DNA of 64,000 nt from Sinohyriopsis cumingii (GCA_028554795.2 CM068838.1:86618944-86682943), one strand, 5' to 3'. Numbered from the stretch's first letter, positions 48,790 through 59,661 are shown. Translations and numbers: made by a program. Notes: generated from the sequence alone by a model not told the origin.

Positions 48790-49560
48790 GAATTCTGAAA
48801 ACAACGTGGAATGATTAAAAATTGTTTAAAACATTGGAAAAGCAATCCTTAACACCAAATGGTAAAATAACAGTTCTGAAAACCTTAATTATTCCAAATT
48901 TTAAACATATGTTCATCTTATTACCAAATGTTCTGCAAAATTTTATGAGGGGATTAAATGAATTAGTTTTCACATTTATATGGAAGACAGAAGTGGACAA
49001 AGTTAAAAGAGATGTTACAATTAAAGCTTTTCTAAGGGACCTATGGCTTGGTGATGGCAGATATTGATAAATTTATATTAGCTTTGCAAATAATGTGGAT
49101 TTGTAGAGTTCTTCCACCTAACAGGAAAGTGGTCAATTTGTTGAATGTGAAATATATGAGATTAAGTACCTGTTTCTATTAGATGAAAATATGATGTCTT
49201 TATCCAAAAAGACAAAAATGTTTTTGGCATGATGTTTTTATTGGCTTGGGAAAGTGTTAATAAAGAAAAATATACCCCAGACAAGAGAGGATCTTAAGAA
49301 AACAAGTTTATGGACGAACTCCTCTGTAAAGATGAACAGTGTATCAATTTTCAAAATGAAAGGGGATATGGGTTAAAGTTCTTCTTAAAGACCACTACAA
49401 TTTGGAAAAATGTATTGCAATAAAATCTGAAAAGAAAGAAGCATTTATTTGATTTGGAAACACTGTGAACCATTAATCCACCAATACCTAAGAAAGATAT
49501 GTTATGTTTCAAATCCATGTTTAATAGCATCATGTCAGAGTGCATAATGTGTTTGTAATA
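48790..49560 (+). mobile_element. non-LTR retrotransposon fragment (L1/Tx1-like RT tail)
   Basis: The frame at 48822-49067 reads KQSLTPNGKITVLKTLIIP, LLPNVLQNFMRGLNELVF and FIWKTEVDKVKRDV. This is the region after the reverse-transcriptase core in L1/Tx1-type ORF2. The continuation is frameshifted (IDKFILALQIMWICRVL). It is a dead, 5'-truncated fragment. Confidence 0.75.
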
Positions 49561-49903
49561 TTAGCTAAAAGCAAAGAAAAGAATTAATGTTTATTTGGAT
49601 CTGATTTGATAATAAACAGAAACAAAGACTATAATATCACAAAGTCTATGTCACCCAGATACTGTATATTTGTACTTATCTATCCAAATTAATTTAAAAA
49701 AGAGATTGCATACTACATGCATGTGCGCTTGCATGTGTGTATATATGAAATATGTTTGATTGTGATGTGACCTTGGAATGGTGTTCCCCAACCAGTGTCA
49801 ACCTATTACAAGATAAAAAAAGGTAACTGTTGACATTACCAGATAAATAGTCGGTACAAGTTTAGTCTGAATGTCCATATAACATAAAAAAAGCTCAGCT
49901 TAC

Positions 49904-50049
49904 AGTAATGTCTTCCTTTGTCACTCTGAACTCAATTCTGTAGGTGCTGAAGTACTGTGCAGGATTGTAATTTAAGATGGTACTAGCCGACAGAGGTTGC
50001 ATCGTATCATTGAAGGATTTGCACCATAAGATCGCAAAAGGGTATGAGC
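49904..50049 (-). CDS. host extracellular gene, exon 2 (phase 1 to 0)
   Basis: Acceptor CTGTTTTTCAG and donor ATTACT|GTAAGC bound 146 bp. The reading runs SYPFAILWCKSFNDTMQP, ILNYNPAQYFSTYRIEFRV and TKEDIT, a beta-strand-rich stretch. It joins in phase to exons 1 and 3. Confidence 0.85.
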
Positions 50050-50906
50050 CTGAAAAACAGGAGGATGTTGATTAATAAACTAGATGCAATACCGAGAGCT
50101 TTTCTCTATTAATGGCCAATGTTATCATAAGAATTCTGATATTTAAAAAAAAATTCATTGCTTTAATGTTAACCATTCAGGACATGAGCACGAATCAGGT
50201 ATGCATGTTTATACCTGAACGAAATAGTACCGCCTCATCTCTGCAATTTTTGTTTATGAGGGGTGCCATTATTAAATTTTGGGTTTAAGCTTGCGAAGTT
50301 TGTTTGTACTGTTTTTCATTCCACATTTTTATCAAGCATATATGCCAATTTATATAATATTTGAAGTCACTATATTGGATCTTGCATTCAGAAATGTAAG
50401 ACTGAAAGGGCACTTCAATTGACCTTTTCTTTACTCTTGATGCCAAAGTAACTAGGCAACCAACAGTACTGGATACTGTTTCACTTTATGAGCAAAAATT
50501 AATCATGTTTCTGTATATTAACAGCTTTTACAAGGGTTTCAATAGGGAAAGGTTTTTCGAAATGAGAATTTGATTTTTCAGACATTTCAATGTTTTTCAA
50601 ATATTTAAGGATGGCCACTGCAATTTCTGCATTAGAAATGGAGGCTTTATCTGTTAAATGGCTCAAGATGGTTTTGTGAATTATTGAAACAATTACTTTA
50701 ACCCTGTCTCACATTTTTACCTTCTGTATACAGGAATGCATGGATAAATCTTACACTATTCACATGCCTTTTAAATACATTTACAAAGCATTCATTGTCT
50801 TCATTAAAGTTTTAAAAAAATGTACCAGTAGGAAACATTAAGAATTTATGTCTCTATCCATGATAAATAAAAAGAGGTAGATACATTATGTCTGCCTGGC
50901 ATGTAC
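50050..50906. other. intron, no gene seen
   Basis: Short intron between exons 2 and 1 with no recognisable content. Confidence 0.6.
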
Positions 50907-51117
50907 CTGCATAGATCTGTAAGCCACATGATTTTTCAGTGATATAGTCGATGGTTTCTCCATCGGGTGGAATCTCATTCAATATTATATAGCTTCCCCC
51001 TGTGACAGTTTTATTTGGCAATGTATCTGTGATAGGAGTTTTGATGTTGTCAACCTTCTGAGTTGGGTTAGACTCCAAATAGGCTGAACAATTGCAGGTT
51101 TCTGAGCACTGAGCAGT
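50907..51117 (-). CDS. host extracellular gene, exon 1 of those visible (phase 0 to 1)
   Basis: Acceptor CTTTTTACAG and donor GCAG|GTACAT bound 211 bp. The reading begins TAQCSETCNCSAYLES and ends KSCGLQIYAG. It has no Met or signal peptide and is preceded by an acceptor, so true 5' exons lie further up, probably beyond 64 kb. If so, the virus-like element sits in an intron of this gene. Confidence 0.85.
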
Positions 51118-52162
51118 CTGTAAAAAGAAGAGTGCATAAACATGAACTGAAGAAAGGAATGTTACAAAGACTTTAAAATATATGGAGGTATGGATGCTTA
51201 CATAAACAGTTTAATCTCATTGGAACAAACACTGGACTGCTTGTTTGAAAGATCTAATATTATATCAATAATGATATTAAACTTGCTGACTTGAACTTCA
51301 TATCTACATGTATGATTCATTCTCTACGGTGCTTAAAGTACTTTTTAAGAAAAGTAAAAGTCATTCTGATCATGTCACCAAAAGTATACAATGATAAAAA
51401 CTGTACAGTGAAGAAGATGGATTCTTACCTTTTTGACATAGATGCAGGGCAACTGGGTAAACATGGAATGCAACCATGTTTTTGTGCTCTCTCTCTCTCT
51501 CTCTCTCTCACAAGGGATATTAAGGTAAAATTGCAGAATAATGACAAAAAATAATTATCAGTGATCTTGGCCTGTAAGATGACACCCTGTCCCAGATACA
51601 TAAGATGTCATCAAAATGATAAACACAAACTAGTGTAAAATGGTTTTCCCGTCACCATAAAAAGATTTTAAGTTGTAAAGCAGAAGAAAAGAAACTTTAA
51701 AATGTTGGCAAGTGACCTTGACCTTAAAAAGTGGAATAATATATGATATGCAATACATCTTCTTGGGAGAAAATACCAAGTTTGATTCATTTATTTAAAC
51801 AGCTTGAAAATTATGACACAGGATATGACTGAAAACTCCAATACTGACCTGTGTCAGACTTTTTCAGGATCCCATATGTGGTACACACAACACACCTTTT
51901 TGTGACTGAATAAAAGTATATTGAGTTTCTTCACTTGTCAACAAAATCAGGGTACAAAAATCTGGTTTAAACTATCACTATCTGTCCATGCAATTTTCCA
52001 ACTGATCATTGGATTGTATAATAGAAAACCTTACTGGTATTAAATTTCTTAGCATTATCAAACAATTTCTTTCTCTTTTTATTTTGATAAACTGCTTTCA
52101 GTTTTTCTTCAAGTGAGAATGTCTGACAACATTTTGCACTTCTGAAACAATTTATTCCTACA
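51118..52162. other. no gene seen; (CT)n run
   Basis: Contains a CT microsatellite at 51487-51510. An 87-codon plus frame at 51291-51554 runs through it and has no supporting features. Confidence 0.5.
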
Positions 52163-52370
52163 ACGTAAATTTGTAACACCATTTACAGCACACGATAGGT
52201 TGAAAATGGTGGCCAGTATATTTAAAGGAGGAAGAACCTGGCAAGACTTGGGAAGAACTACCAACAAATGGGAAGCTACTAGCAAGCTTTCTAACAGACC
52301 CATATGAGACTCAAATGATAGTCATCTGTAAAGATCAGTGCCTTACACCACTCAGCTACCTGAGGCCCCT
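52163..52370 (-). mobile_element. tRNA-derived SINE, family B, copy 5 (decayed)
   Basis: AACACCATTTACAGCACACG, GGAGGAAGAACCTGGCAAGA and CACCACTCAGCTACCTGAGG preserve the family order. The tail and B box are degraded. Confidence 0.7.
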
Positions 52371-52679
52371 TTGATACTGTAGTTATTACATCAAATCTTG
52401 GTGTTTATATAGAAAGTGAGACTGTCATGTGACCAAACTGCTTCTAGTCTGGTACTCTTTTAAATACATTTAATAATCTATGACAGAGAGGCTAACATGC
52501 CATTTTTACTTTACAGGAACTGATTGTCAGGCTGATTTAAGATGAACAATACTATGCTTCTCAGCATTATTTTCATCTTGATAATTATCAGTGTAACAGC
52601 CAGCAATTTTTAAAAAGGCACAAAACCTATAATCAAAGGAACATGCATTACTAATGACAATCAAATTATTTACCACTTG

Positions 52680-53030
52680 ATGCCCGTATGAAATAATTAG
52701 GTGGATTCCACCTGGAACTTAAGCAGACTCCAGGCGGAATCTGCCTAAAATGTTAAAAATCTGTTAATACAAAATTGGACATGGAAAACTGGAGAAGTCA
52801 ATGATGAATCCATCTAGAGTCTGTCTAACTCTAAGATGGACCTTTGCCAAAATTCCTGCTATATAATACATCTTTGGGCATAATTTTGGACTTTAATGAT
52901 TTTCCACCCACCATCTAGGTGGAATTAGGAACTTAGTTACTGGCATCTATTATATGAAAGGAGGAATCTGGACTTAGTTTATTTTCTAACCAACATCTAG
53001 GCGAAATGAAGAACTTAGTCATAATTACAT
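52680..53030. repeat. 77-bp degenerate repeat, 2-3 copies
   Basis: ATCTAGGTGGAATTAGGAAC (52914) and ATCTAGGCGAAATGAAGAAC (52991) lie in tandem. GGTGGATTCCACC near 52700 is a related inverted motif. Confidence 0.6.
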
Positions 53031-53913
53031 CAGTTAAATATTGAAGAATTAGGAATTGGCTTCTGTTTGTCTGTAAAAGTTAAATGATTGAAAATATTGT
53101 GATATTTTGTAATTGTAATATCACTGACATTTCAATAAAAATATCAATAAGATATAATAAAATGTATTGTTTCTTGTACAATTTGAATGATTTTCAGCAG
53201 CATTTAAATTTCCTGTTTCTGACAACTGTAATTTTATTGTTTACTTTGGGCACAATAACTTCTTTCCACATCTTTCCTTGTGATATTTCTTTTTCAAATT
53301 TGTTGTTGTTGTTGTTGAATTTCTGTTTAACTTCAATTGGATTTAACTGCCCTCAAACAAGTTTTCATCTTGTTTTCCATTTTAAAACAGAATTTCACTT
53401 TTCTCCTGACCTGAACCTGATTTTCCTCGATATGGATGCTATTTTAATATCATATAGGAAACTTTTTTAAAATAATGCTCTATCTGGTCCTATTCTGCAG
53501 TGAGCTTTCTAATAAAATTTGTTCTGTTTATTGTTTAACAGATGATCACTGTAAAGAGCTGAGCAGCAGAGAGAGAGAACAGCTTCTAATTGGTTCACTA
53601 TCTGTTTCGCAAAATAAGCTTCCTGGAAAATCACAAAAAAAATCATGATTGTCTGAGTACCCGGTATGAAACAACCCTGTCAAACTATAATTGACTTACC
53701 CAGTCTAAGTTTTTCTGATTGCGAAAAATCACAGCAATTGCGTCGGTGCCAAGTTGGAGGCAGCACCCTCTGCTGCTATTAATTAAAAATTTTATCAAGA
53801 CCAATTCGATAACATGACAGTGGGTCAAGTAAATTTATCGTGATAAATCCATGTGGGGATAACTGAACCTAACTAAATAAATTTCTAAACTTATTTATAT
53901 CCATATCTCTGCT
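53031..53913. other. left flank of the virus-like element
   Basis: No gene is recognised. The base texture changes after about 53.7 kb: CpG becomes more frequent, as in the element. The left end may lie here, but no terminal repeat could be identified. Confidence 0.35.
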
Positions 53914-53916
53914 ACA

Positions 53917-54441
53917 CTAAGTCTGATGAATATTTCTCAGCGTGTGTGTATCAACTCCGTTAAACACAGCAAGAATATTACAATTCTCCCTGATCACTTT
54001 TGGAATTTGGGTATACCGCTGGGTTACATAAATCACATTTGTGTTTTTACATCTTCCGCGTGAGAATATTCTAGCAGGGTTTGTCTGTCTATCCAACATC
54101 ACATCATCGTACACAACTAAATTGTTAATAAACCCATCAATATCATCAATACTTGGCGCTTCATCGATATCAGTAATAAATTCAATAACATCCTCATCAT
54201 TTATTGTCTTTGCGTTTTCATTAAAGTCTTTAAGTACATCATAGCACCGCTGGTCATCAACCGATGGAGCTACCAAATACAACTTATTCCATCTCATCCA
54301 CTTCATTATCAAATTAAGTAACAATTGCGTTTTACCAGATCTGGATGGTCCAATTATAATCATTCGAACAGAATTTGGTAATGCAGCATGATGCTTGACC
54401 AGTTCTCATTTTCTTACCGCCGAAAAGTCAGTGACCTCCAT
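53917..54441 (-). pseudogene. A32-type genome-packaging ATPase, broken
   Basis: The product would drive DNA into a viral capsid. The Walker A is GPSRSGKTQ, the Walker B-like stretch is NLVVYDDVM, and the following NTNVIYVTQRY fits the sensor segment of the FtsK/HerA-like A32 family found in Polintons, adintoviruses and large DNA viruses. Starting at ATG 54441 the frame has one TGA at codon 12 (54406-54408). It ends at TAG 53917, giving about 174 residues; relatives are usually longer (~220-250), so the C-terminus may be lost. It diverges from the zinc protein gene 24 bp away. Family assignment is firm; a broken state is likely. Confidence 0.85.
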
Positions 54442-54465
54442 GTTATAGAAATATATATAAATATT
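54442..54465. promoter_or_regulatory. divergent AT-rich spacer with TATATA
   Basis: Only 24 bp separate the ATPase start (-) from the zinc protein start (+). The sequence is almost pure A/T with ATATATATAAATATT. It must hold both core promoters, or they lie within the coding ends. Confidence 0.5.
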
Positions 54466-54639
54466 ATGGCTTTATATTGTGTGAAATACAGGGCGCATAC
54501 TCCCACAGGTCCAATAACAGCTCTTACAACAATAAATAACAGATCAGCAGTTACAGGTAAGTGTGAACGATGCGGTACAAAAAATTTTAAATCTATTCCC
54601 GCACAGTCGGGTTTAAAAAACAAGCAACATGGGGGGTGA
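54466..54639 (+). CDS. small zinc protein, DUF5679-like
   Basis: A 57-residue frame starting MALYCVKY, with CERCGTKNFKSI in the middle and a basic tail. DUF5679 proteins are short treble-clef-like zinc proteins common in Polinton/adintovirus-type and large DNA viruses. Two CxxC pairs are expected; here the first reads CVKY, so one zinc ligand is Tyr. An upstream ATG at 54388 is open, but it overlaps the ATPase gene and lacks family similarity. Its last bases overlap the PLA2 start by 11 nt. Confidence 0.7.
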   Translation: MALYCVKYRAHTPTGPITALTTINNRSAVTGKCERCGTKNFKSIPAQSGLKNKQHGG

Positions 54640-54946
54640 TATTGCCGCAAAATTAACAAAATTACCAGGGACTCTGTGGGCTAAATACCCAGGAGAAAAA
54701 CATCTCCCAGGACATAATTACTGTGGCCCTGGAACCCGACTTGATATCAGACTTGACAACCAAGACCAACCAAAACCAGGTGAATATCCAATAAACGCTG
54801 TTGATAAAGCGTGTCATGCTCATGATGTAGCTTATAAAAGTAAAGATCTGCATCACAGACACATGGCAGATGTGAAATTAATTCATGCGCTAAATTCCAT
54901 TATGAATAAATCTTTCAAGGAATCATTGGCTAATTGGTTAGTATGA
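54629..54946 (+). CDS. parvovirus-type phospholipase A2
   Basis: A 105-residue frame. The calcium loop is YCGPGT (around residues 31-36) and the catalytic helix is DKACHAHDVAY, giving the HD pair and the Tyr of the PLA2 fold used by parvovirus VP1 N-termini. In viruses such domains breach the endosomal membrane during entry; that role is known from the family and is not shown here. The core is intact. The frame ends at TGA 54944-54946. The same frame stays open to TAA 54986-54988, so the TGA may be a mutated arginine codon. It lies between the zinc protein and integrase genes on the same strand. Confidence 0.85.
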   Translation: MGGDIAAKLTKLPGTLWAKYPGEKHLPGHNYCGPGTRLDIRLDNQDQPKPGEYPINAVDKACHAHDVAYKSKDLHHRHMADVKLIHALNSIMNKSFKESLANWLV

Positions 54947-54994
54947 TCCGCAATGAAAGGTAAATTAGCGCTAGGTGCTGGTAATTAATTATAA

Positions 54995-55940
54995 ATGGAA
55001 TTGATTTATTATTCCCCAAAAGGATACTGGAAAGGTAGAGCAGCGATTAGTAAACTCGCAGAAACAGCAAAAGTTACACGTGCTACTGCTGAAAAATGGT
55101 TAGCGCGACAGGCAATATGGCAAATTAACTACCACCGCCTAAACGAATTCATTTTGCACATTTTGATGTTGGCGTTCCAAATGAAGTTCATCAGGCTGAT
55201 ATTTTATTTTTACATGATACTATACATCATAGGACGTACAAGTATGCGTTAACTGTCGTTGATGTTGCAAGTAGATACAAGGAGGCAGAGCCGTTGTCAA
55301 CAAAGACAGCAACTCAGGTAGCTCCTGAGTTTAAACGAATTTATGAACGAGGTGGCATATGATGGCCACAGCTGTTACAAGTTGATCCTGGCAAAGAATT
55401 TCAGGGTGCAGTATCATCGCTAGTGAAGCAACATAACGTCACCATCAGATGAGGACATTCTGCAATTCATCGTGATCAGGCAATTGTTGAACGATTTAAT
55501 TGAACACTTGTTGAGCGGTTATTTGGATATCAATGCATGAAGGAATTCATTCACGACAAGAGATCTTGCAAATGAGTTCCAAGATTACCATGTGTGATAG
55601 CTGCGCTAAATAATGAAATAACTCGAACTGCGTTGAAACCCGTTAATGCGATCAAAAGCGCACGTATAACAATACAACGACGTGATTTTTCAAAACAACC
55701 GGTGCTGGGCAATGTGATGTAAGATATTTATATGAGCCCAGTGAACTTGAAGGCAGTAAAAAAAGAGCAACTGATACTGTCTGGAGTATTATGACACACA
55801 AGATATCTAACATAGTAAGATCCTCGGGTAGACCTGCAATCTACAGACTAGATTCAACTGCTCCTCAACGTGGATTTACATGTGAACAATTACAAGTAAT
55901 TCCCGAATACACACAATTACCACCGAGATCACTTAACTAG
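54995..55940 (+). pseudogene. retrovirus-type (Polinton) integrase, broken
   Basis: About 315 codons. The N-terminal part (KLAETAKVTRATAEKWLARQ) looks like a helix-turn-helix. The rve core follows, with HQADILFL, ALTVVDVASRYKEAEPL, VDPGKEFQG and IVERF. The catalytic D (55198-55200), D (55384-55386) and E (55489-55491) are all retained, the last two 35 codons apart. The C-terminal part (VRYLYEPSELEG) fits the SH3/chromo-like tail. Damage: frameshifts near 55125 and 55710, and four TGA stops (55360, 55450, 55501, 55573). It would insert the element's linear DNA into the host genome. It ends at TAG 55938-55940, tail-to-tail with the helicase end at 56095. Confidence 0.9.
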
Positions 55941-56094
55941 CACCTCGACGTCGATTACATTCAATACAGGTCAGCATCACATTTTCTCGTGTATGACCGC
56001 GACTACTATCTTTTCTATCCACGGTAAACTGTCTTGGATTATTACTCGAGTACTGCCACAACATTATACAATTACAACTTGCACAATGATTATT

Positions 56095-59000
56095 CTATTG
56101 TTGTTTCAGTGCATTGATAAATTCAGCGTCAAGATCAAAATCGCGTTTATTTTTTTGGTCACATTGTTTATAACTAGCTAATTTTTTCCTTACTATATCG
56201 TTGTCAATATCATCATCATTGATCACTGACTCGTCCAAGACAATTCTCCGCAGCTGAGAAATTCTTCTGACTTGAGACACTGCGAGATAAACTAAATTCG
56301 ACCATTCAGTACGATCATCAACAATCCAAACAATTGTATCAGTAATAGTTAGTCCTTGAGAAGAATGTATTGTCATCACGTATCCTAGCGTCCACAGAGT
56401 TTTGTCCATACTCAGTGCATCCTTGACAACACAGACATCGACTGTGACAATATCATTTAATACTAGATTTCGCTTTTCAGTTTGTCCTGGTATATCAACG
56501 TCGATATTCTGTCGTCGCGTATCAGCTGGTCTATAACACAACGGTACACGTAACGCTGCGAATTTTTCCTTGTGTAACCGAAATAACTGATGTTAAAGTG
56601 TGTCCCTGACTATTTTTCTACTTGCCACTATCAAATCGTTTGGTTTCCACGTTTGTAGAAAGTCGTTCATGGAAGTTTCTGGAATTATTTTATGCGCTAT
56701 TTCACACTGAATTTTATTCGGTTGTAGCCTGATTAATTTTTTTAATTCCTTTAATTCTTCATGAAGAGATGTATGATCATCGGTTATTTCTTCATAGTAA
56801 TCTATAAAATTCTTCAACTAATTGTGTGGAGATGGTCCAACAAATGGTGGTGGTTGACCATGATCGCCACATGCTATCACGGCGGTATTTTTTGTTAATA
56901 ACCAATTGAGAAATGTTTTTAATGTTTCTAATGACACCGTACATATCTTGTCCCAAATGATGACCCCGGGAATATATTTTGCTCCCATTCGATCAGGAGT
57001 CCATGTACCGCCGCTGTATTTGAAAAAGCTGTGATAAGTACAAGAATTAACTTCTCCTTGTTTCATCTCCCTGGCGAGTCTGTGTGTCGGTGTTAACACA
57101 ATCATGTCATCGTGTTTCTGTTGAAATAATTCGATCACCCAAGTTGTCTTACCAGAACCTCCCCGTAGATAAACCATCTTGTGTCTGGATACTGGATCAT
57201 ACACGGACGGTGTCCTCGACATTTCTGATATCTGATCGCTGCGATAACTATCTTTAATCGTAACATCCGTGGATAAATCATAACCATGTAACGTTTCTTC
57301 TTTTATTCTCCATGAACCGCATGATGCATCAGTGTGTGTAAAACGAGCCAGTAATTCTGAATATTTTTTATCGATAATAAATTTATAGAAACATAAGCGA
57401 GCATTGAGGATCTTAGGTGGGTATATTGCGGCGATTCTCCATCAATGTAACTAACAATTGTGCCAAACTTTTTTCCGTTGGACAGATAAGCATTTTTTCG
57501 ACTTATAAATATATTTCTCGCAGCAGCATCAGCGATTTTAAACTCAGCATCATCTAGAATTAATCGTGTGTGATGTCATTTATGATCATATGCTCCGCCT
57601 TGAGTAAATTTACCAATTATTTTTCTACCGAGATCCTTTGCAGTTTTTTCACTGTTGCTGAGTTTAATCTTGAGAATTTTAGGACCTTCTTTGATAATAT
57701 CATCCTCGGAAGTATTAGAACATTTTTCCCTAAATTCATTAATGACCTTATCAAGACTGATACGCTCAGGTGTTGGTAACCAAATTTCGGTTTGCTTTCA
57801 ATATGATATAATTGCTTCACTGACAACCAATGATATCAATATTTTACTGTCAAGCATATATCGTAATAACACTATTGGTGTCCAACGTTTTTCTGAAAAA
57901 TGCCTACCAAACCAAACATAACAACATGGATGAAGATCTTTAGCTATCTCAAACAACACCACACAAGCAAATCCTGTCAAGTCAAAATCAGGTAACGGAC
58001 CATTAATTGCAACTCTTGTCATTTCATGACAGGGGTGTCCAAATCGTGTAAAACACCTCCCACACTCACCCGCTCCAAGAAAACTTCCCAGATAACACGC
58101 GACCATATCCACTGATATCATATCATTGTGGTTGTACTTAGTATTCCACAAACCGCCATGTCCATATTCGATACAACTTAACTGAACATCTTCGAGGAAT
58201 TCAAATCGCGTTGGTTTCCACGAATTTCTCTCTCTGGCAGCGTGGGCAGGAACTGACAGAACTGTAAAACAATTTTTTAATAATTGCTCAGTATTTTTTG
58301 AATATCTTTGCGCAAGATTTCTCATTGCTTAATGAAGAGATTCTTTACAGTATAAATCACCATTGGGTCTTACAAATTGATCATATTCGTCTGAACTTGA
58401 AAATAAAAATACTGATACAGGATCGTTTTTACTTATCTCATTAATAAAATCAAAAATATTTTCCCACGGGTAAAATTTTACAGTTCGATCTCGTGGAAAT
58501 ATTGTTACTGCGCTAGTCCATGCGTGAGCGTTATGACCAATAATTTCAGTTGGAGCTCCCCTTGACTTATTCGCTGATTCATATAAAATCTCTCCGGTTA
58601 ATGTTTTTACTATCATTGGAAATTTTAATTTACTTGATAACTCAGCGACATCGTTTACTGACGCCCCAGTATCTTTAACTGATTCAGCCCACTTGGCTAT
58701 TTTTTCACGTCACTGATCAGTCAGACCATTTCCACGTTTCGCATTTGTAAAATGTTCCATTACTCATTCGGCTACACAATTCAATCTTGAAAATCTCATT
58801 GGTGCAAGATCATCAATGTTGGGTTTATCATTTAGCAGATAAATTCCATAAATAACCACGGTCACAGGATATGCTCACGAGTAATATGGTCTGTCAATCC
58901 CAGTCAGTGTTCCTGGCTTGGAATTTTTACTTAACAAAACGGTTTTTTCCATTATGAAAAACAGGGTCACGTTTGTCACGGATAATCCCCGTATCGGAAT

Positions 59001-59301
59001 CTTCTGCTAGCACAGTAAACTTTATTCTGAAAAAATATTTCTCATTATCAAAGAGGTAATTGATAATCAATTTCGCCCGTGTATCGTTCATTGTAGCATC
59101 AATGACTTTGTCATCGCGTATAATTTCAAATGTCGACCACATGTGAGATGCACCATCATCACGAAACTCATTTTTAGCATTCCTGATAATATTAATCAGA
59201 TCAGTTAGAGCTCGCCTCCGCGAGTCAGGGGTTAGTCTGTCAAGATCGAATCTTGAAGCTTTCCAAGGCTGGATTGTGGATAATCTCTCAAACTCATCCA
59301 T
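56095..59301 (-). pseudogene. family-B-like DNA polymerase fused to SF1 helicase, broken
   Basis: One 3.2-kb reading, about 1,070 codons, from ATG 59301 to TAG 56095-56097. The N-terminal third (58.3-59.3 kb) is unassigned. A GHNAHAWTS stretch near 58540 may be exonuclease-like. DMVACYL (about 58091-58109) resembles PolB motif A, and the segment near 57.4 kb (PQYTHLRSSMLAYVSINLL) may correspond to motif B. No motif C (DTDS-type) is seen, and palm sequence seems deleted there. The C-terminal 380 codons are an SF1 helicase: Walker A GGSGKTT (57142-57162), IIWDKI, ACGDHGQPPP, TIHSSQGLT, YLAVSQVRR. Damage: TGA at 58875, 58764, 58710, 57798 and 57576; TAA at 58329 and 56593; TAG at 56818; frameshifts near 58935 and 57370. 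Helicase identity is firm; polymerase identity is probable. Confidence 0.75.
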
Positions 59302-59344
59302 GCTATATTTCAGACAAGTATTTAAATAAAAAATATTATATATA
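59302..59344. promoter_or_regulatory. divergent AT-rich spacer between polymerase and zinc-ribbon genes
   Basis: 43 bp, nearly all A/T after the first third, with AAATATTATATATA just before the plus-strand ATG. The layout is the same as at 54442-54465. Confidence 0.5.
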
Positions 59345-59593
59345 ATGAATCAGTGTAAATGGCTTAAGATAGGATCTGCAACTAATTGTAACAAATCATG
59401 TGTAAATGAATTTTGTGGGCAACATTTGCCTAGTGTGAGGAAAGGCAGTCTTGGTTCACAACCGTGTTTAAGTTGTGGTGTCGGAGTTAGGGGTAAAACA
59501 CAGCTGTGTGTGCATTGTGGTGGTAAATGGTATAGAGAACTGAAGCGGTATTATGATAAAAAAATAACACACTTGACTCTGTCAAGGTTATAA
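59345..59593 (+). CDS. Cys-rich zinc-ribbon protein of the element
   Basis: An intact 82-residue frame. C4, C15, C19, C24 and H27 form a first cluster (CKW...CNKSC...CGQH). Two CxxC pairs, CLSC and CVHC, form a zinc ribbon around residues 41-58, followed by a basic tail KWYRELKRYYDKK. No enzyme motif. It is a likely DNA-binding or regulatory protein by appearance only. It is one of the few undamaged genes in the element. Confidence 0.65.
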   Translation: MNQCKWLKIGSATNCNKSCVNEFCGQHLPSVRKGSLGSQPCLSCGVGVRGKTQLCVHCGGKWYRELKRYYDKKITHLTLSRL

Positions 59594-59639
59594 GAACTCC
59601 CGAAGACTATATAACAACATTTGAATATAAGTTATAATT

Positions 59640-59661
59640 TAGAAAAATATATTACATATAA
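59640..59661 (+). promoter_or_regulatory. AT-rich start-proximal motif before the HNH gene
   Basis: AGAAAAATATATTACATATA directly precedes ATG 59662. It is similar to the sequences before 54466, 59345 and 63251. Confidence 0.4.
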
